Shown in pieces: positions 18,238 to 27,418 of a stretch of 64,000 bases of DNA. The stretch is taken from contig JBOFUP010000072.1 of assembly GCA_051652645.1 (NCBI GenBank), forward strand, positions 1 through 64,000, in the 5' to 3' direction. Made by a program: the position numbers and the translations under genes. The number at the start of each line of letters is the position of its first letter. Position 1 is the stretch's first letter. The notes under the pieces were generated by a model, which worked only from the letters and a program-made list of their open reading frames with translations, had not been told where the DNA came from and did not search any database. The DNA comes from UBA7332 sp051652645. Lineage in GTDB: Bacteria; Bacteroidota; Bacteroidia; Bacteroidales; UBA7332.

Positions 18238-18648
18238 TTATTTGTTAGGATCTTGACAAAGTTCAGTCAAAACACTAGCAGTAGATTTTGGATGAAGGAA
18301 TGCGATATTCATACCCTCAGCACCTTTGCGTGGAGCCTTGTCAATAAGTTGTACTCCTTGCTCTTCACAATGAGCCAAAGCACCAACTAGATCATCCGTA
18401 GCAAAAGCGATATGATGTATACCTTCTCCCTTCTTCTCGATAAACTTAGCGATGGGACTCTCTTCTGATGTAGCTTCAAGAAGTTCAATCTTAGTCTGCC
18501 CAACCATAAAGAATGCAGTCTTAACTTTTTGGTCAACCACCTCTTCTACTGCGTAGCACTTAAGACCTAATACCTTCTCATAATAAGGAATTGATGCTTC
18601 AATACTCTTCACAGCGATACCCAAATGCTCAATATGCGTTAAGTTCAT
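18238..18648 (-). CDS. mce: methylmalonyl-CoA epimerase
   Basis: Interconverts the (R) and (S) forms of methylmalonyl-CoA, linking methylmalonyl-CoA mutase to the decarboxylase in the succinate-to-propionate route. The 136-aa VOC-fold protein has metal-ligand histidine in HLGIAV near the N-terminus, a middle EGIHHIAFAT, and a C-terminal glutamate region. It is the first gene of the operon, with a Bacteroidota-type promoter about 45 bases upstream. Confidence 0.93.
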   Translation of the reverse strand: MNLTHIEHLGIAVKSIEASIPYYEKVLGLKCYAVEEVVDQKVKTAFFMVGQTKIELLEATSEESPIAKFIEKKGEGIHHIAFATDDLVGALAHCEEQGVQLIDKAPRKGAEGMNIAFLHPKSTASVLTELCQDPNK

Positions 18649-18691
18649 AGCTAATAAAATTATTGTTTTTAGTAATCATTTATATACCCTA

Positions 18692-18720
18692 CAAATGTAT
18701 CTGTTTTGAATTGAAACAAA
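18692..18720 (-). promoter_or_regulatory. promoter of mce-mmd operon
   Basis: On the minus strand TTTG (complement of 18717-18720) and TACATTTG (complement of 18692-18699) match -33 TTTG and -7 TAnnTTTG with a 17-base spacer, slightly shorter than the usual 19. The -7 element lies 44 bases before the mce start. Confidence 0.5.
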
Positions 18721-18822
18721 AATATTTTGACAATAAAAATAGAGTTATTCACTCTTTTTTTTAGACACATATGCCTAAAGCTTAGGGGACATGCTATCTC
18801 TAGGTTACAAAATGAAACATAA

Positions 18823-18871
18823 AAGCCGAAGGGGCTGTTTTGCATTTGCTACAAAACAGCCCCTTCGGCTT
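18823..18871 (-). terminator. terminator after the ROK kinase gene
   Basis: A 20-bp perfect stem: AAGCCGAAGGGGCTGTTTTG at 823-842 pairs with its complement at 852-871 around a 9-base loop. Read on the minus strand it is followed by TTTTATGTTT, and it lies 50 bases downstream of the kinase stop. Confidence 0.85.
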
Positions 18872-18920
18872 ACTTATATGATAATATATCAAATATATAT
18901 CTATCAGAATGGTCTAAAAA

Positions 18921-19880
18921 TCACTTTCCTTCCCAACCTAATGCACTAGCACCAAGTACAGCTGCATCACTCTCCTTCATTTCAGAGAAAAGAATTTTCA
19001 CTTTATTGCGGTAAGCAGGAAGAAGGTTCTTCTCCATACTCTTGCGTATTGGATCTAGAATCATATTGCCAGCCTTTGCCAATCCTCCGAATAGGATGAA
19101 TGCCTCTGGGCTAGAGAAAGCCACAAAATCAGCGAATGCTTCACCAAGAATATTGCCTGTAAAAGCAAAAATCTCTAGCGCCAACTTATCACCCTTAGCG
19201 GCTGCATCAAATACATGCTTAGATGTAATATCTTGATCTGGAATAAGACGAAGAAGTGACTCATCTGAACGTAGCTCCAACATCTCGCGTGCTGTGCGCG
19301 CAACTCCTGTTGCTGAAGTATATGTTTCAAGACACCCCGTACGACCACATCCACAAAGACGACCGTTATTACGACGTACAGTCACGTGACCTAGTTCACC
19401 AGCGTAGCTGTCATGACCATACACGAGCTGACCGTTAGCTACGATACCACTACCAACACCAGTACCTAGTGTGATCATGATAAAATCTTTCATCCCACGA
19501 GCTGCACCATAGGTCATCTCCCCAATAGCAGCGGCGTTAGCATCGTTAGTCAACGTAGCAGGCACACCAAGACGAGCAGTAATCATCTTCGTAAGATTAA
19601 TAACCCCTTTCCAAGGAAGGTTTGCTGCAAACTCGATTGTTCCTTTAAAATAATTCCCATTAGGTGCACCAATACCAACACCTTTAATCTTATCTATACC
19701 ACCAACTTTTTCAACAAGGCAGGTAATACGACCACATAACTCATTTACGTAGTCTTCAATTTCAAAATAAGCTTGAGTCTTAATAGAGTCGCTACTTAGT
19801 ATTGCTCCGCGAGCATCCACTATACCGAATACAGTGTTTGTTCCACCGATATCAATACCTACAACATATGGTTTGTCCAT
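18921..19880 (-). CDS. ROK-family sugar kinase, probable glucokinase
   Basis: ATP-dependent phosphorylation of a hexose, probably glucose or a related sugar, in the cytoplasm. The N-terminal phosphate loop is VGIDIGGTNT. The middle motif GTGVGSGIV, the catalytic Asp in LTNDANAAA, and the ROK zinc motif CGCGRTGCLE with an upstream GELGHVTV are all present. The 319 aa length is standard. Bacteroidota often use ROK enzymes as their glucokinase. The gene is monocistronic, with its own terminator and a CAAAGATA -7 complement at 19928-19935. Specificity for N-acetylmannosamine or fructose cannot be excluded. Confidence 0.85.
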   Translation of the reverse strand: MDKPYVVGIDIGGTNTVFGIVDARGAILSSDSIKTQAYFEIEDYVNELCGRITCLVEKVGGIDKIKGVGIGAPNGNYFKGTIEFAANLPWKGVINLTKMITARLGVPATLTNDANAAAIGEMTYGAARGMKDFIMITLGTGVGSGIVANGQLVYGHDSYAGELGHVTVRRNNGRLCGCGRTGCLETYTSATGVARTAREMLELRSDESLLRLIPDQDITSKHVFDAAAKGDKLALEIFAFTGNILGEAFADFVAFSSPEAFILFGGLAKAGNMILDPIRKSMEKNLLPAYRNKVKILFSEMKESDAAVLGASALGWEGK

Positions 19881-19979
19881 TAGGCTTATACAAGTTAGTT
19901 AATAATAGATTTGAGTTTTTTCGTGGACAAAGATAACGATATTTTTGAGATACTTTTTATCCAACTCAACAAAAATGAG

Positions 19980-20010
19980 TTGCTTTAGAGCTATAAAAGT
20001 GTTATATTTG
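19980..20010 (+). promoter_or_regulatory. promoter of the cation/H+ antiporter gene
   Basis: TTG at 19980-19982 and TATATTTG at 20003-20010 form a -33/-7 pair with a 20-base spacer. The ATG follows 43 bases later. Confidence 0.55.
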
Positions 20011-20053
20011 TGACAATTAATATTACTAAATATTTTTATCAAAACTATTCACT

Positions 20054-21244
20054 ATGCAAAAGATTCTCTTATTCTCCATCTTCCTCATAGGAGGATTGGC
20101 CGCCTCTCAGATCCTTCCTGGCCATTTAGGGGATGCTCATTCGACCCTAAAGATGATAACCGATCCTATGCTTTATTTGTGCTTAGCCTTTATCATGATC
20201 AATGTAGGGCGCGAGTTTCTTATCGACAAAGGACAGATCAAGAGTTATACTTTGGACTACTTCGTGGCAATGGCTACAGCAGCTATGCCTTGGGTATTCA
20301 CTTGTATATATTTTATGTTTCTCCTTCCAGAGGGATATTTCACAGATTGGGAAGCATGGAAAGAGAACCTTCTCTTAAGCCGATTTGCTGCTCCTACCTC
20401 TGCTGGTATACTATTCACTATGTTGGCAGCAGCCGGACTCAAAAGTAAATGGATATACAGCAAAGTACAGGTTCTAGCTATCTTTGACGACTTAGACACT
20501 ATCCTATTGATGATACCTCTTCAGATAATGATGGTTGGATTCAAATGGCAACTTTTCGTTATTGTGTTCATCGTAACTATGCTTCTTTGGTTGGGATGGA
20601 AATATATGGGTAGACTAAACCTCAAGCAAAACTGGTACTACATTGCACTATACTCTGTACTAACATACGGTGCTACACACTCAATTTACTTGGTATCGAA
20701 AAGCCTTTATGGTGCTGATGGAGCAATACACATTGAGGTACTTCTTCCAGCATTCGTATTGGGTATGATGATGAATCATAAACACATACACGGCAAGGTT
20801 GAAGAGAAGGTTACTGATTTTGTGTCTTACCTATTCATGCTTCTTGTGGGTATTAGTATGCCACACTTTATCGGCATGGATTCAAATGCTAAGTTTGATG
20901 ACCTCCCAGCTACTATAACTTCTTCAATGGAGATGATGAGTTGGGGAACTCTCCTATTCCACGTAGTAATGGTGACGGCTCTCTCGAACATTGGTAAGAT
21001 GGTGCCTGTTCTATTCTATCGCGATCGCGACATAAAGGAACGTTTAGCCATATCAATCGGTATGTTTACTCGTGGTGAGGTTGGAGCTGCAATCATATTC
21101 CTTTCATTAGGTTATGGACTTGGCGGACCACTACTTATCATCTCAGTACTTACTATTGCTCTAAACCTTATACTTACAGGGTTCTTCGTTCTTATCGTTC
21201 GCAGACTAGCTCTAAGCGTATATGGCGCAACTGAAAAGGCATAA
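20054..21244 (+). CDS. cation:proton antiporter, CPA/KefB-like membrane domain
   Basis: Likely exchanges Na+ or K+ for H+ across the inner membrane. The 396 aa form about twelve hydrophobic segments with no C-terminal nucleotide-binding domain. Features include an N-terminal transporter helix, a mid-protein DDLDTILLMIP segment that supplies the paired acidic residues expected for ion binding in CPA-type exchangers, and a late FTRGEVGAAIIFLSLGYG helix resembling the conserved charged helix of this superfamily. The next gene follows after 36 bases. Ion specificity is not readable. Confidence 0.78.
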   Translation: MQKILLFSIFLIGGLAASQILPGHLGDAHSTLKMITDPMLYLCLAFIMINVGREFLIDKGQIKSYTLDYFVAMATAAMPWVFTCIYFMFLLPEGYFTDWEAWKENLLLSRFAAPTSAGILFTMLAAAGLKSKWIYSKVQVLAIFDDLDTILLMIPLQIMMVGFKWQLFVIVFIVTMLLWLGWKYMGRLNLKQNWYYIALYSVLTYGATHSIYLVSKSLYGADGAIHIEVLLPAFVLGMMMNHKHIHGKVEEKVTDFVSYLFMLLVGISMPHFIGMDSNAKFDDLPATITSSMEMMSWGTLLFHVVMVTALSNIGKMVPVLFYRDRDIKERLAISIGMFTRGEVGAAIIFLSLGYGLGGPLLIISVLTIALNLILTGFFVLIVRRLALSVYGATEKA

Positions 21245-21280
21245 TCTTGAATATCTAATCAATACCAATACACAACCACG

Positions 21281-21808
21281 ATGAACAATCCATTTGCAAG
21301 ACTTCCAAAAGCAGATAGCTTCGAAGTCACAAGCGAGCAGATAGCAGAGGGTGAGAGACTTAAATCAGCTCAACTATCAGCAATCTTTGGAGTTGAGGGA
21401 GGTAAAGACGAATCGCCACAGCTATCATGGTCTGGTTTTCCAGAAAATACTAAAAGCTTTGCTATTACCTGTTTCGACCCAGATGCACCTACCCAATCAG
21501 GATTCTGGCATTGGTCTGTAGTTAATATCCCTGCAACCACTACGGAGATAGCAGCTGGAGCTGGCGACATTGAAGGCTCGAGTCTTCCTCCTGGAGCCTT
21601 TCAACTTCGCAATGACGCTGGCATCAAACGATTCGTTGGAGCGGCACCACCAAAGGGACATGGCGAACATCGATATTTCTTCGTAGTTCATGCTCTCGAT
21701 GTTGAGGATCTTGGCGTAAACCAAGAGGCTACACCTGCCTATCTAAACTTTGTTATCTCAGGACACATTCTAGCACGTGCTGTGATAGTTGCAACATATG
21801 AGATGTAA
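21281..21808 (+). CDS. YbhB/YbcL-type PEBP (Raf kinase inhibitor-like) protein
   Basis: A phosphatidylethanolamine-binding-protein fold member of 175 aa. The ligand-pocket signatures are visible: SWSGFPENTKSFAITCFDPDAP with the DPDAP loop, FWHWSVVNIP, and the later GAAPPKGHGEHRYFFVVHAL containing the conserved PPxGxHRY pattern. The bacterial biochemical function is unresolved. It shares orientation and a 36-base spacing with the upstream antiporter, so the two are probably co-transcribed, and it ends at a bidirectional terminator. Confidence 0.9.
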   Translation: MNNPFARLPKADSFEVTSEQIAEGERLKSAQLSAIFGVEGGKDESPQLSWSGFPENTKSFAITCFDPDAPTQSGFWHWSVVNIPATTTEIAAGAGDIEGSSLPPGAFQLRNDAGIKRFVGAAPPKGHGEHRYFFVVHALDVEDLGVNQEATPAYLNFVISGHILARAVIVATYEM

Positions 21809-21826
21809 ACACACCATAGAATAGAA

Positions 21827-21862
21827 AGAGGCGCAGACCAAATCACAATGGTCTGCGCCTCT
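21827..21862. terminator. bidirectional terminator between convergent genes
   Basis: AGAGGCGCAGACCA (21827-21840) pairs perfectly with TGGTCTGCGCCTCT (21849-21862) around an 8-base loop. It lies between the stops of the PEBP gene and the sensor kinase-like gene. U-tracts on either side are modest. Confidence 0.8.
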
Positions 21863-21877
21863 TCTATATTAACTTCC

Positions 21878-23866
21878 TTAGAAAGGTATACACACTTTGA
21901 ACCTATACTTTGAAAGTGATGAAACCACAGATATACTACCCTTTAACAGATCAATATATCCTTTTATGAGTGATAGCTTTAAGGCCACTGGCTCCTCTTC
22001 TATTGATGTAATCCCTCCCCTATAACGAACTCTGTTCAAATCACTTATTATTGTAGGTTCAACATAAAGACCCGTTGTTATTATAGTAAAACAATAACTA
22101 ATGGGGGTTATCTCACAACCAATCTGAACACTTCCAGAACTATTATACTTGAGTATGATAATCATTAAATTTCGAAGAATAGCATAAACCTTATCCTTAT
22201 CATTGCTAGCCTCAATATTCAACAACTCATCTGTAACTATAGCACTGATATCCACTCCACGACTATTCTTTTCGAGTCTAAACTCATCAAGAAGCATATA
22301 GAGTATCTCTCCAATATTAAGAATACCACTACAAGAGATAGCCAAACCTGAATCTATATGCGAGATCTCTACTAGATCATTTATTGTAGAGATCAACTGA
22401 TCTCCATTCTGACGAATAATCCTAACAAAAGAGTCACTATCCTCACTCGAAACTTCACCAGCACATACAAGATCTAGAAATCCATATATTATATTCAACG
22501 GAGTACGTATCTCATGCTGAAGGCTCTCAAGAAAACGACTCTTCATATTACTACTTCGCTCCGCTCTTACCTTTGAAAAGAGCAGCTCCATAGTCCTCTT
22601 ATTGTTGGCTATTGCCATACCTATATTGTTTGAAATCGATCTGATAATAGGGATATCCTGTTCAATGAATGGATCACAATCGAAATAATCATCAACAACC
22701 AATACTCCCCAAAGCTGAGTGTCGACAAAAACGGGAAAGACAAGAAGATTTCTTACTCCATTCGATCTCAAATGATGACCCATGTCACCAGGCAACCTTG
22801 ATGATTCAACTACTATATCCCTATTCTTAATGATATCCTCTAAAAAAGGTAAGAACTCTTCAAACAACACCTCTCCCCTTACAACATCCACTCTTCCCAA
22901 ATAATCTTCTCGAGTGTAGGAGTTACGAACAAAAAGGGAATCTCTTCCTTGCAAACCGTCATCTCTCTGATACAAAGAGATACGTCCAAAATTAGTAGCC
23001 TCAACAATAAGTTGGAGCGACTCTGGGATAGTCTCATTCAATGGCCTATCAGAGAGCAATATCTGGCTTACCTCGGATGAAGCATTAAGTATACTGTTTA
23101 GCCTAAAAATACGATCTTCTGCCTCCTTAATCTTTGTTATGTCCTCTTTTATTGCCACATAATGGGTTATCTCACCATCTAGAAATAGTGGCCACACAAT
23201 GGCTTTCTCCCAATACAACGAACCATCCTTACGCCTATTATGAAACTCACCACGCCATCCCACACCAGAGGATATTGAACTCCACAAATCTTCATAAGTT
23301 GACCTTGGGGTGTTTCCTGACTTAAGGACACGAGGATTCAAGCCTTTTACCTCTGACTCTTCATAATGAGTAATCTCAGTAAACTGCTTGTTGACATACT
23401 GTATATTCCCATCAGTATCAGTAATAACAATTACGCTCAAGCTCTGATCTGTCGAAGTAGCCAAGCGTGACAAATAATGCTGCTCCTCAAGAAAAGTTTT
23501 AGGATCAAAGAGATAACCTGAAAATGAGAATACCTCACCGTGAGTATCACGACAAGGCATAACAAAAAGCAGAACCATATTTTCCCTCTGAGCATAGCGC
23601 TTTGATAAGACTAAAGGGCGTAGCGTAAAAACATCTTCTCGACTTGAAACGCATGATTCAATATGAGACAATATATATTCATGCTCAGATGAATCAAAGA
23701 TATCTAATATAGATTTTGTACTACTCCTCAACTCATCCTTTGAGCATGAGAAAATCTTCTCAACTCCATCACCAATATCAACAATAGGTAAACCATAGCT
23801 ATTAGTCCATTTGAATTCAAGAACTGAGCTATGATTTAACGCCTCCAATAAGTAGTCCATATCCAT
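21878..23866 (-). CDS. PAS/GAF sensor histidine kinase with degenerate ATPase domain
   Basis: A cytoplasmic multidomain sensor of 662 aa with no membrane helices. An N-terminal PAS-like region (1-135) is followed by a clear PAS/PAC domain at about 145-255 (ITDTDGNIQYVNKQFTEIT, GWRGEFHNRRKDGSLYWEKA), a GAF domain at about 270-425, and a HisKA dimerisation helix with intact phospho-acceptor H451 in LQHEIRTPLN. The C-terminal HATPase region is abnormal: the N-box reads NLMIIILKYN with the metal-binding Asn replaced, the G1 motif reads TTGLYV instead of DxGxG, and the G2 glycines are missing (PVALKLSLIK). ATP binding is therefore doubtful, and it may act as a pseudokinase or phosphorelay acceptor. 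No response regulator lies next to it. Confidence 0.8.
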   Translation of the reverse strand: MDMDYLLEALNHSSVLEFKWTNSYGLPIVDIGDGVEKIFSCSKDELRSSTKSILDIFDSSEHEYILSHIESCVSSREDVFTLRPLVLSKRYAQRENMVLLFVMPCRDTHGEVFSFSGYLFDPKTFLEEQHYLSRLATSTDQSLSVIVITDTDGNIQYVNKQFTEITHYEESEVKGLNPRVLKSGNTPRSTYEDLWSSISSGVGWRGEFHNRRKDGSLYWEKAIVWPLFLDGEITHYVAIKEDITKIKEAEDRIFRLNSILNASSEVSQILLSDRPLNETIPESLQLIVEATNFGRISLYQRDDGLQGRDSLFVRNSYTREDYLGRVDVVRGEVLFEEFLPFLEDIIKNRDIVVESSRLPGDMGHHLRSNGVRNLLVFPVFVDTQLWGVLVVDDYFDCDPFIEQDIPIIRSISNNIGMAIANNKRTMELLFSKVRAERSSNMKSRFLESLQHEIRTPLNIIYGFLDLVCAGEVSSEDSDSFVRIIRQNGDQLISTINDLVEISHIDSGLAISCSGILNIGEILYMLLDEFRLEKNSRGVDISAIVTDELLNIEASNDKDKVYAILRNLMIIILKYNSSGSVQIGCEITPISYCFTIITTGLYVEPTIISDLNRVRYRGGITSIEEEPVALKLSLIKGYIDLLKGSISVVSSLSKYRFKVCIPF

Positions 23867-23973
23867 TTATTAAAAACAGCGACAGAAACAGTTATAATCG
23901 ACACACCATGAAATATCTCATACAACTGCTTCTATCGCTTTATGATTTACCCCTCAAAATTGAGCGGAAATTA

Positions 23974-25164
23974 TCAAATAACCTTCAGCTCCTTGCCTAC
24001 TGCTATAAAAGCATCTACGCACCTCTCAAGATCTTGACGAGAATGCGCCGCTGATAGCTGAACACGAATACGAGCTTGCTCTTTCGGGACTACTGGATAA
24101 TAGAATCCTATCACATATATCCCATGCTCCAACATCTTTGCTGCAAATTCCTGCGATAATTTAGCATCGTAAAGCATTACAGCACATATGGCTGATTGTG
24201 TTGGTTTGATATCAAACCCAGCCTCCAACATACGACTACGGAAGTAGTCTACATTCTCTGCAAGCTGTGTATGCAACTCGTCACTCTCCCCTAACATCTT
24301 AAACACTTCTAGAGAAGCTCCTACAACAGCCGGAGGAATAGAGTTTGAGAAAAGATAAGGACGTGAACGTTGACGAAGAAGCTCGATTATCTCTTTACGT
24401 CCTGTAGTAAAGCCACCAATTGCACCACCGAAAGCTTTACCCAAGGTCCCTGTATAGATATCAATCTTTCCATAAACATCAAATTGCTCACTAACTCCTC
24501 GTCCACTCTTGCCCACTACACCTGCCGAGTGACACTCGTCAACCATCACTAAGGCATTATACTTCTCAGCCAAAGCACAAATCTTATCCATCGGAGCAAC
24601 GTTGCCATCCATAGAGAAGACTCCATCGGTTACGATAATACGGAATCTTTGAGCTTGTGATTCAATAAGAACGCGCTCAAGATCAGCCATATCAGCATTA
24701 TTATATCTATATCTCTTTGCCTTACATAGGCGAACTCCATCGATGATTGATGCATGATTTAGCGAGTCCGAGATGATCGCATCCTCTTCTGTAAAGCATG
24801 GTTCGAAAACTCCACCATTGGCATCAAAACAAGCTGCATAGAGTATCGTATCTTCTGTACCAAAGTAACCAGAGATTGCACACTCTAGCTCCTTGTGTAT
24901 ATCTTGTGTACCACAAATAAATCGAACTGATGACATCCCATAACCATGACTATCCATCGCTCGCTTTGCAGCCTCAACCACTCTAGGATGATCAGAGAGA
25001 CCAAGATAATTATTCGCACAGAAGTTTAGCACCGGCAACTCTCTGCCTTGAATTGATATCTCCGCACGCTGAGGCGTAGTAATAACCCTCTCTCTCTTAT
25101 AAAGACCAGCCTGCTCAATGGCTTGCAATTCAGCAGCCAGATGGTTTTTCATTTCTCCAAACAT
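23974..25164 (-). CDS. kbl: glycine C-acetyltransferase (2-amino-3-ketobutyrate CoA ligase)
   Basis: PLP enzyme cleaving 2-amino-3-oxobutyrate with CoA to glycine and acetyl-CoA, the second step of threonine degradation. The 396-aa alpha-oxoamine synthase shows NFCANNYLGLS near the N-terminus, VDECHSAGVVG with the cofactor-binding Asp/His, and the PLP lysine in TGTLGKAFGGA. The paired threonine dehydrogenase gene lies immediately upstream (21-base gap), which favours Kbl over BioF or HemA paralogues. Confidence 0.93.
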   Translation of the reverse strand: MFGEMKNHLAAELQAIEQAGLYKRERVITTPQRAEISIQGRELPVLNFCANNYLGLSDHPRVVEAAKRAMDSHGYGMSSVRFICGTQDIHKELECAISGYFGTEDTILYAACFDANGGVFEPCFTEEDAIISDSLNHASIIDGVRLCKAKRYRYNNADMADLERVLIESQAQRFRIIVTDGVFSMDGNVAPMDKICALAEKYNALVMVDECHSAGVVGKSGRGVSEQFDVYGKIDIYTGTLGKAFGGAIGGFTTGRKEIIELLRQRSRPYLFSNSIPPAVVGASLEVFKMLGESDELHTQLAENVDYFRSRMLEAGFDIKPTQSAICAVMLYDAKLSQEFAAKMLEHGIYVIGFYYPVVPKEQARIRVQLSAAHSRQDLERCVDAFIAVGKELKVI

Positions 25165-25185
25165 AATATTATATTATCTTTTTTA

Positions 25186-26148
25186 TCACAGTTTGATTTC
25201 ATATTTCTCTCTAAGCTTAGCTATCATGTCAATAGACATCCTCTCCAAGTCAAACTTAGGATTCCAACCCCACTCCTCACGTGCACAAGTATCATCAATA
25301 GAGTTTGGCCAAGAGTTCGCTATCGTCTGACGAAGCTCATCTATCTGATACTCCATTTCAAAACCAGGAACAAGTTTCTTTACCTGAGCAGCTATCTGCT
25401 CTGGATCAAAACTCATTGCAGTGACATTAAATGAATTGCGGTGAATTAGTTTTGATGGATCTGCCTCCATAAGATCTATAGCAGCATCCAATGCATCTGG
25501 CATATACATCATATCCATATATGTGCCAGCCGAAAGAGGACATATAAACTTCTCTCCCTTAACTGCTGAGTAATAAATATCCACAGCATAGTCTGTGGTT
25601 CCACCTCCCGGAGGAGTCACATACGACACTAAACCTGGGAAACGCACAGAACGTGTATCAACTCCATACTTATTAAAGTAATAGTCACTCAACATCTCTG
25701 TTGTAACTTTTGAAATCCCATATATAGTACTTGGACGCTGAATAGTATCTTGAGGTGTTTTATCCTTTGGCGAACTCTCACCGAAAGCCCCGATAGAACT
25801 TGGCGTAAATACAGCACATCCCTTCTCACGAGCAAGCTCCAAAAGGTTAAGTACTCCATCAATTTGTATCTGCCATGCTAGTAGAGGTTTCTGCTCACCA
25901 ACAGCCGACAGTAGTGCCGCAAGATTATATATTGCGTCGATCTTATATTTATCAACTACCTGGGCTATCTGCTCTCTATTCATAACATCAACTATAGCCG
26001 ACGGACCACCTGCCATCAACTCCTCAGAAAGTGGAGCTGAAGCCAAATGCCCTGCCACCACGTGGTTCTTGCCATAGCGTCGTCTCAACTCACTTGTCAA
26101 TTCTGAACCTATCTGACCAGTAGCTCCAATTACCAATATGTTTTTCAT
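25186..26148 (-). CDS. SDR-type L-threonine 3-dehydrogenase
   Basis: Oxidises L-threonine to 2-amino-3-oxobutyrate with NAD+. The 320-aa extended-SDR protein has the N-terminal nucleotide motif GATGQIGSEL, the catalytic Tyr/Lys in STIYGISKVTTE, and SVRFPGLVSY. It matches the UDP-galactose-epimerase-like threonine dehydrogenase group rather than the zinc alcohol-dehydrogenase type (Tdh). It is first in a two-gene operon with kbl, giving a complete threonine-to-glycine pathway. A nucleotide-sugar epimerase is the alternative but is unlikely given this partner. Confidence 0.88.
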   Translation of the reverse strand: MKNILVIGATGQIGSELTSELRRRYGKNHVVAGHLASAPLSEELMAGGPSAIVDVMNREQIAQVVDKYKIDAIYNLAALLSAVGEQKPLLAWQIQIDGVLNLLELAREKGCAVFTPSSIGAFGESSPKDKTPQDTIQRPSTIYGISKVTTEMLSDYYFNKYGVDTRSVRFPGLVSYVTPPGGGTTDYAVDIYYSAVKGEKFICPLSAGTYMDMMYMPDALDAAIDLMEADPSKLIHRNSFNVTAMSFDPEQIAAQVKKLVPGFEMEYQIDELRQTIANSWPNSIDDTCAREEWGWNPKFDLERMSIDMIAKLREKYEIKL

Positions 26149-26393
26149 AATCCTCTTTCAATGTTTTGTTTATTTACGCTGCAAGATTAATCAAAAAAAA
26201 AGAAATAACACACCCCTAGAAGTGAAAATATGTAAAACAAGTATGAGAAAATAGCTTTATTAATATGAAAAAAGTAACAATTTGTTATTACAATGCATCA
26301 CTTTACTCTCAATGAAATATAAAAAAGGAGGATGGCTTAGCTTATTGATTAGATAATGCTTACTATATTTGCATTAATTAAAATATTACAAAT

Positions 26394-27416
26394 ATGATAC
26401 TTATTACAGGTGCAACTGGTCTTGTTGGTGGCCACCTACTAGCACAATTGATTGCTAAAGGCGAAAAATGCCGAGCCTTAAGAAGAAAAAATAGCTCGCT
26501 AGATGAGCTAAAACTCATAGCTAAATACTACAAAATTGAGTTTCAGAAGATAGAAGAAAACACTCAATGGGTTGAAGGTGATATGCTAGACCCTAAGAGC
26601 TTAGAGATAGCAACGCAAGGTATAACAACACTTTACCACTGCGCAGCGGTTGTAGCCTTCGATAATGCCAATCAAAATCGTCTTATGAACGTAAATATAC
26701 AAGGCACAAAACTAATCTGTGAAGCAGCTCTAAAGAACGATGTTAAGCAAATGGTTATGGTAAGCTCAATAGCCTCTCTTGGAAAGAGCAATGACGGAGA
26801 TGAGATTAATGAACAAACACCCAGAGATCTTAATCTTGAATACAACCTCTATAGCCAATCAAAGTATGCATCAGAGCAGGTGGTTTGGGACTATATCTCT
26901 CGAGGACTAAATGCCTCAATTGTAAATCCTGGGATAATATTAGGAGTCGGGCTTCTTAATAAAGGAAGCCTACAGATAGTTGAGAAAGCAAGCAAATGGA
27001 TTCCAATATACACGAATGGGACCACGGGGTATGTCGACGTAAGGGATGTGGCCAAGAGCATGCAGCGCATTGTAGAACTCAAACAATGGGGAGAGCGCTT
27101 CATCCTTGTGAGTGAAAACCTTAGCTACGGGGATATATTCAAAAAGCTTTCCAAATCACTAGGTACACCAGCTCCATTATTTGGACTTAACAAAGTAACC
27201 CTATCGATAATAGCCTCCATACTATGGCTAATAACAAAACTAACGGGAGCAAGCCCTAGACTTACCCCAGCTATGATACGTTCTGCCACGAGCCTAAGCT
27301 TCTATAGCAATAAAAAAGCCAAAAATATTCTTCAAATTGAGTTTGTCTCGATGAACGAGTCCTCAGCAGACATTGCCAAATGGATAGGTGAAATGTCCAT
27401 CAACAAAAGTAAGTAA
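26394..27416 (+). CDS. NAD(P)-dependent epimerase/dehydratase-family SDR
   Basis: An extended short-chain dehydrogenase of 340 aa. It has an N-terminal GATGLVGGHLL dinucleotide motif, a GDMLD segment, AAVVAF, a catalytic YSQSKYASE (Tyr-x3-Lys), and NPGIILG. The C-terminal third carries a hydrophobic stretch (LSIIASILWLITKL) that may lie at the membrane. It resembles dihydroflavonol-reductase/steroid-dehydrogenase-like epimerases common in Bacteroidota, and the substrate is unknown. A TATATTTG -7-like box at 26364-26371 lies 22 bases before the ATG. It converges with the next gene, with 2 bases between stops. Confidence 0.82.
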   Translation: MILITGATGLVGGHLLAQLIAKGEKCRALRRKNSSLDELKLIAKYYKIEFQKIEENTQWVEGDMLDPKSLEIATQGITTLYHCAAVVAFDNANQNRLMNVNIQGTKLICEAALKNDVKQMVMVSSIASLGKSNDGDEINEQTPRDLNLEYNLYSQSKYASEQVVWDYISRGLNASIVNPGIILGVGLLNKGSLQIVEKASKWIPIYTNGTTGYVDVRDVAKSMQRIVELKQWGERFILVSENLSYGDIFKKLSKSLGTPAPLFGLNKVTLSIIASILWLITKLTGASPRLTPAMIRSATSLSFYSNKKAKNILQIEFVSMNESSADIAKWIGEMSINKSK

Positions 27417-27418
27417 TA

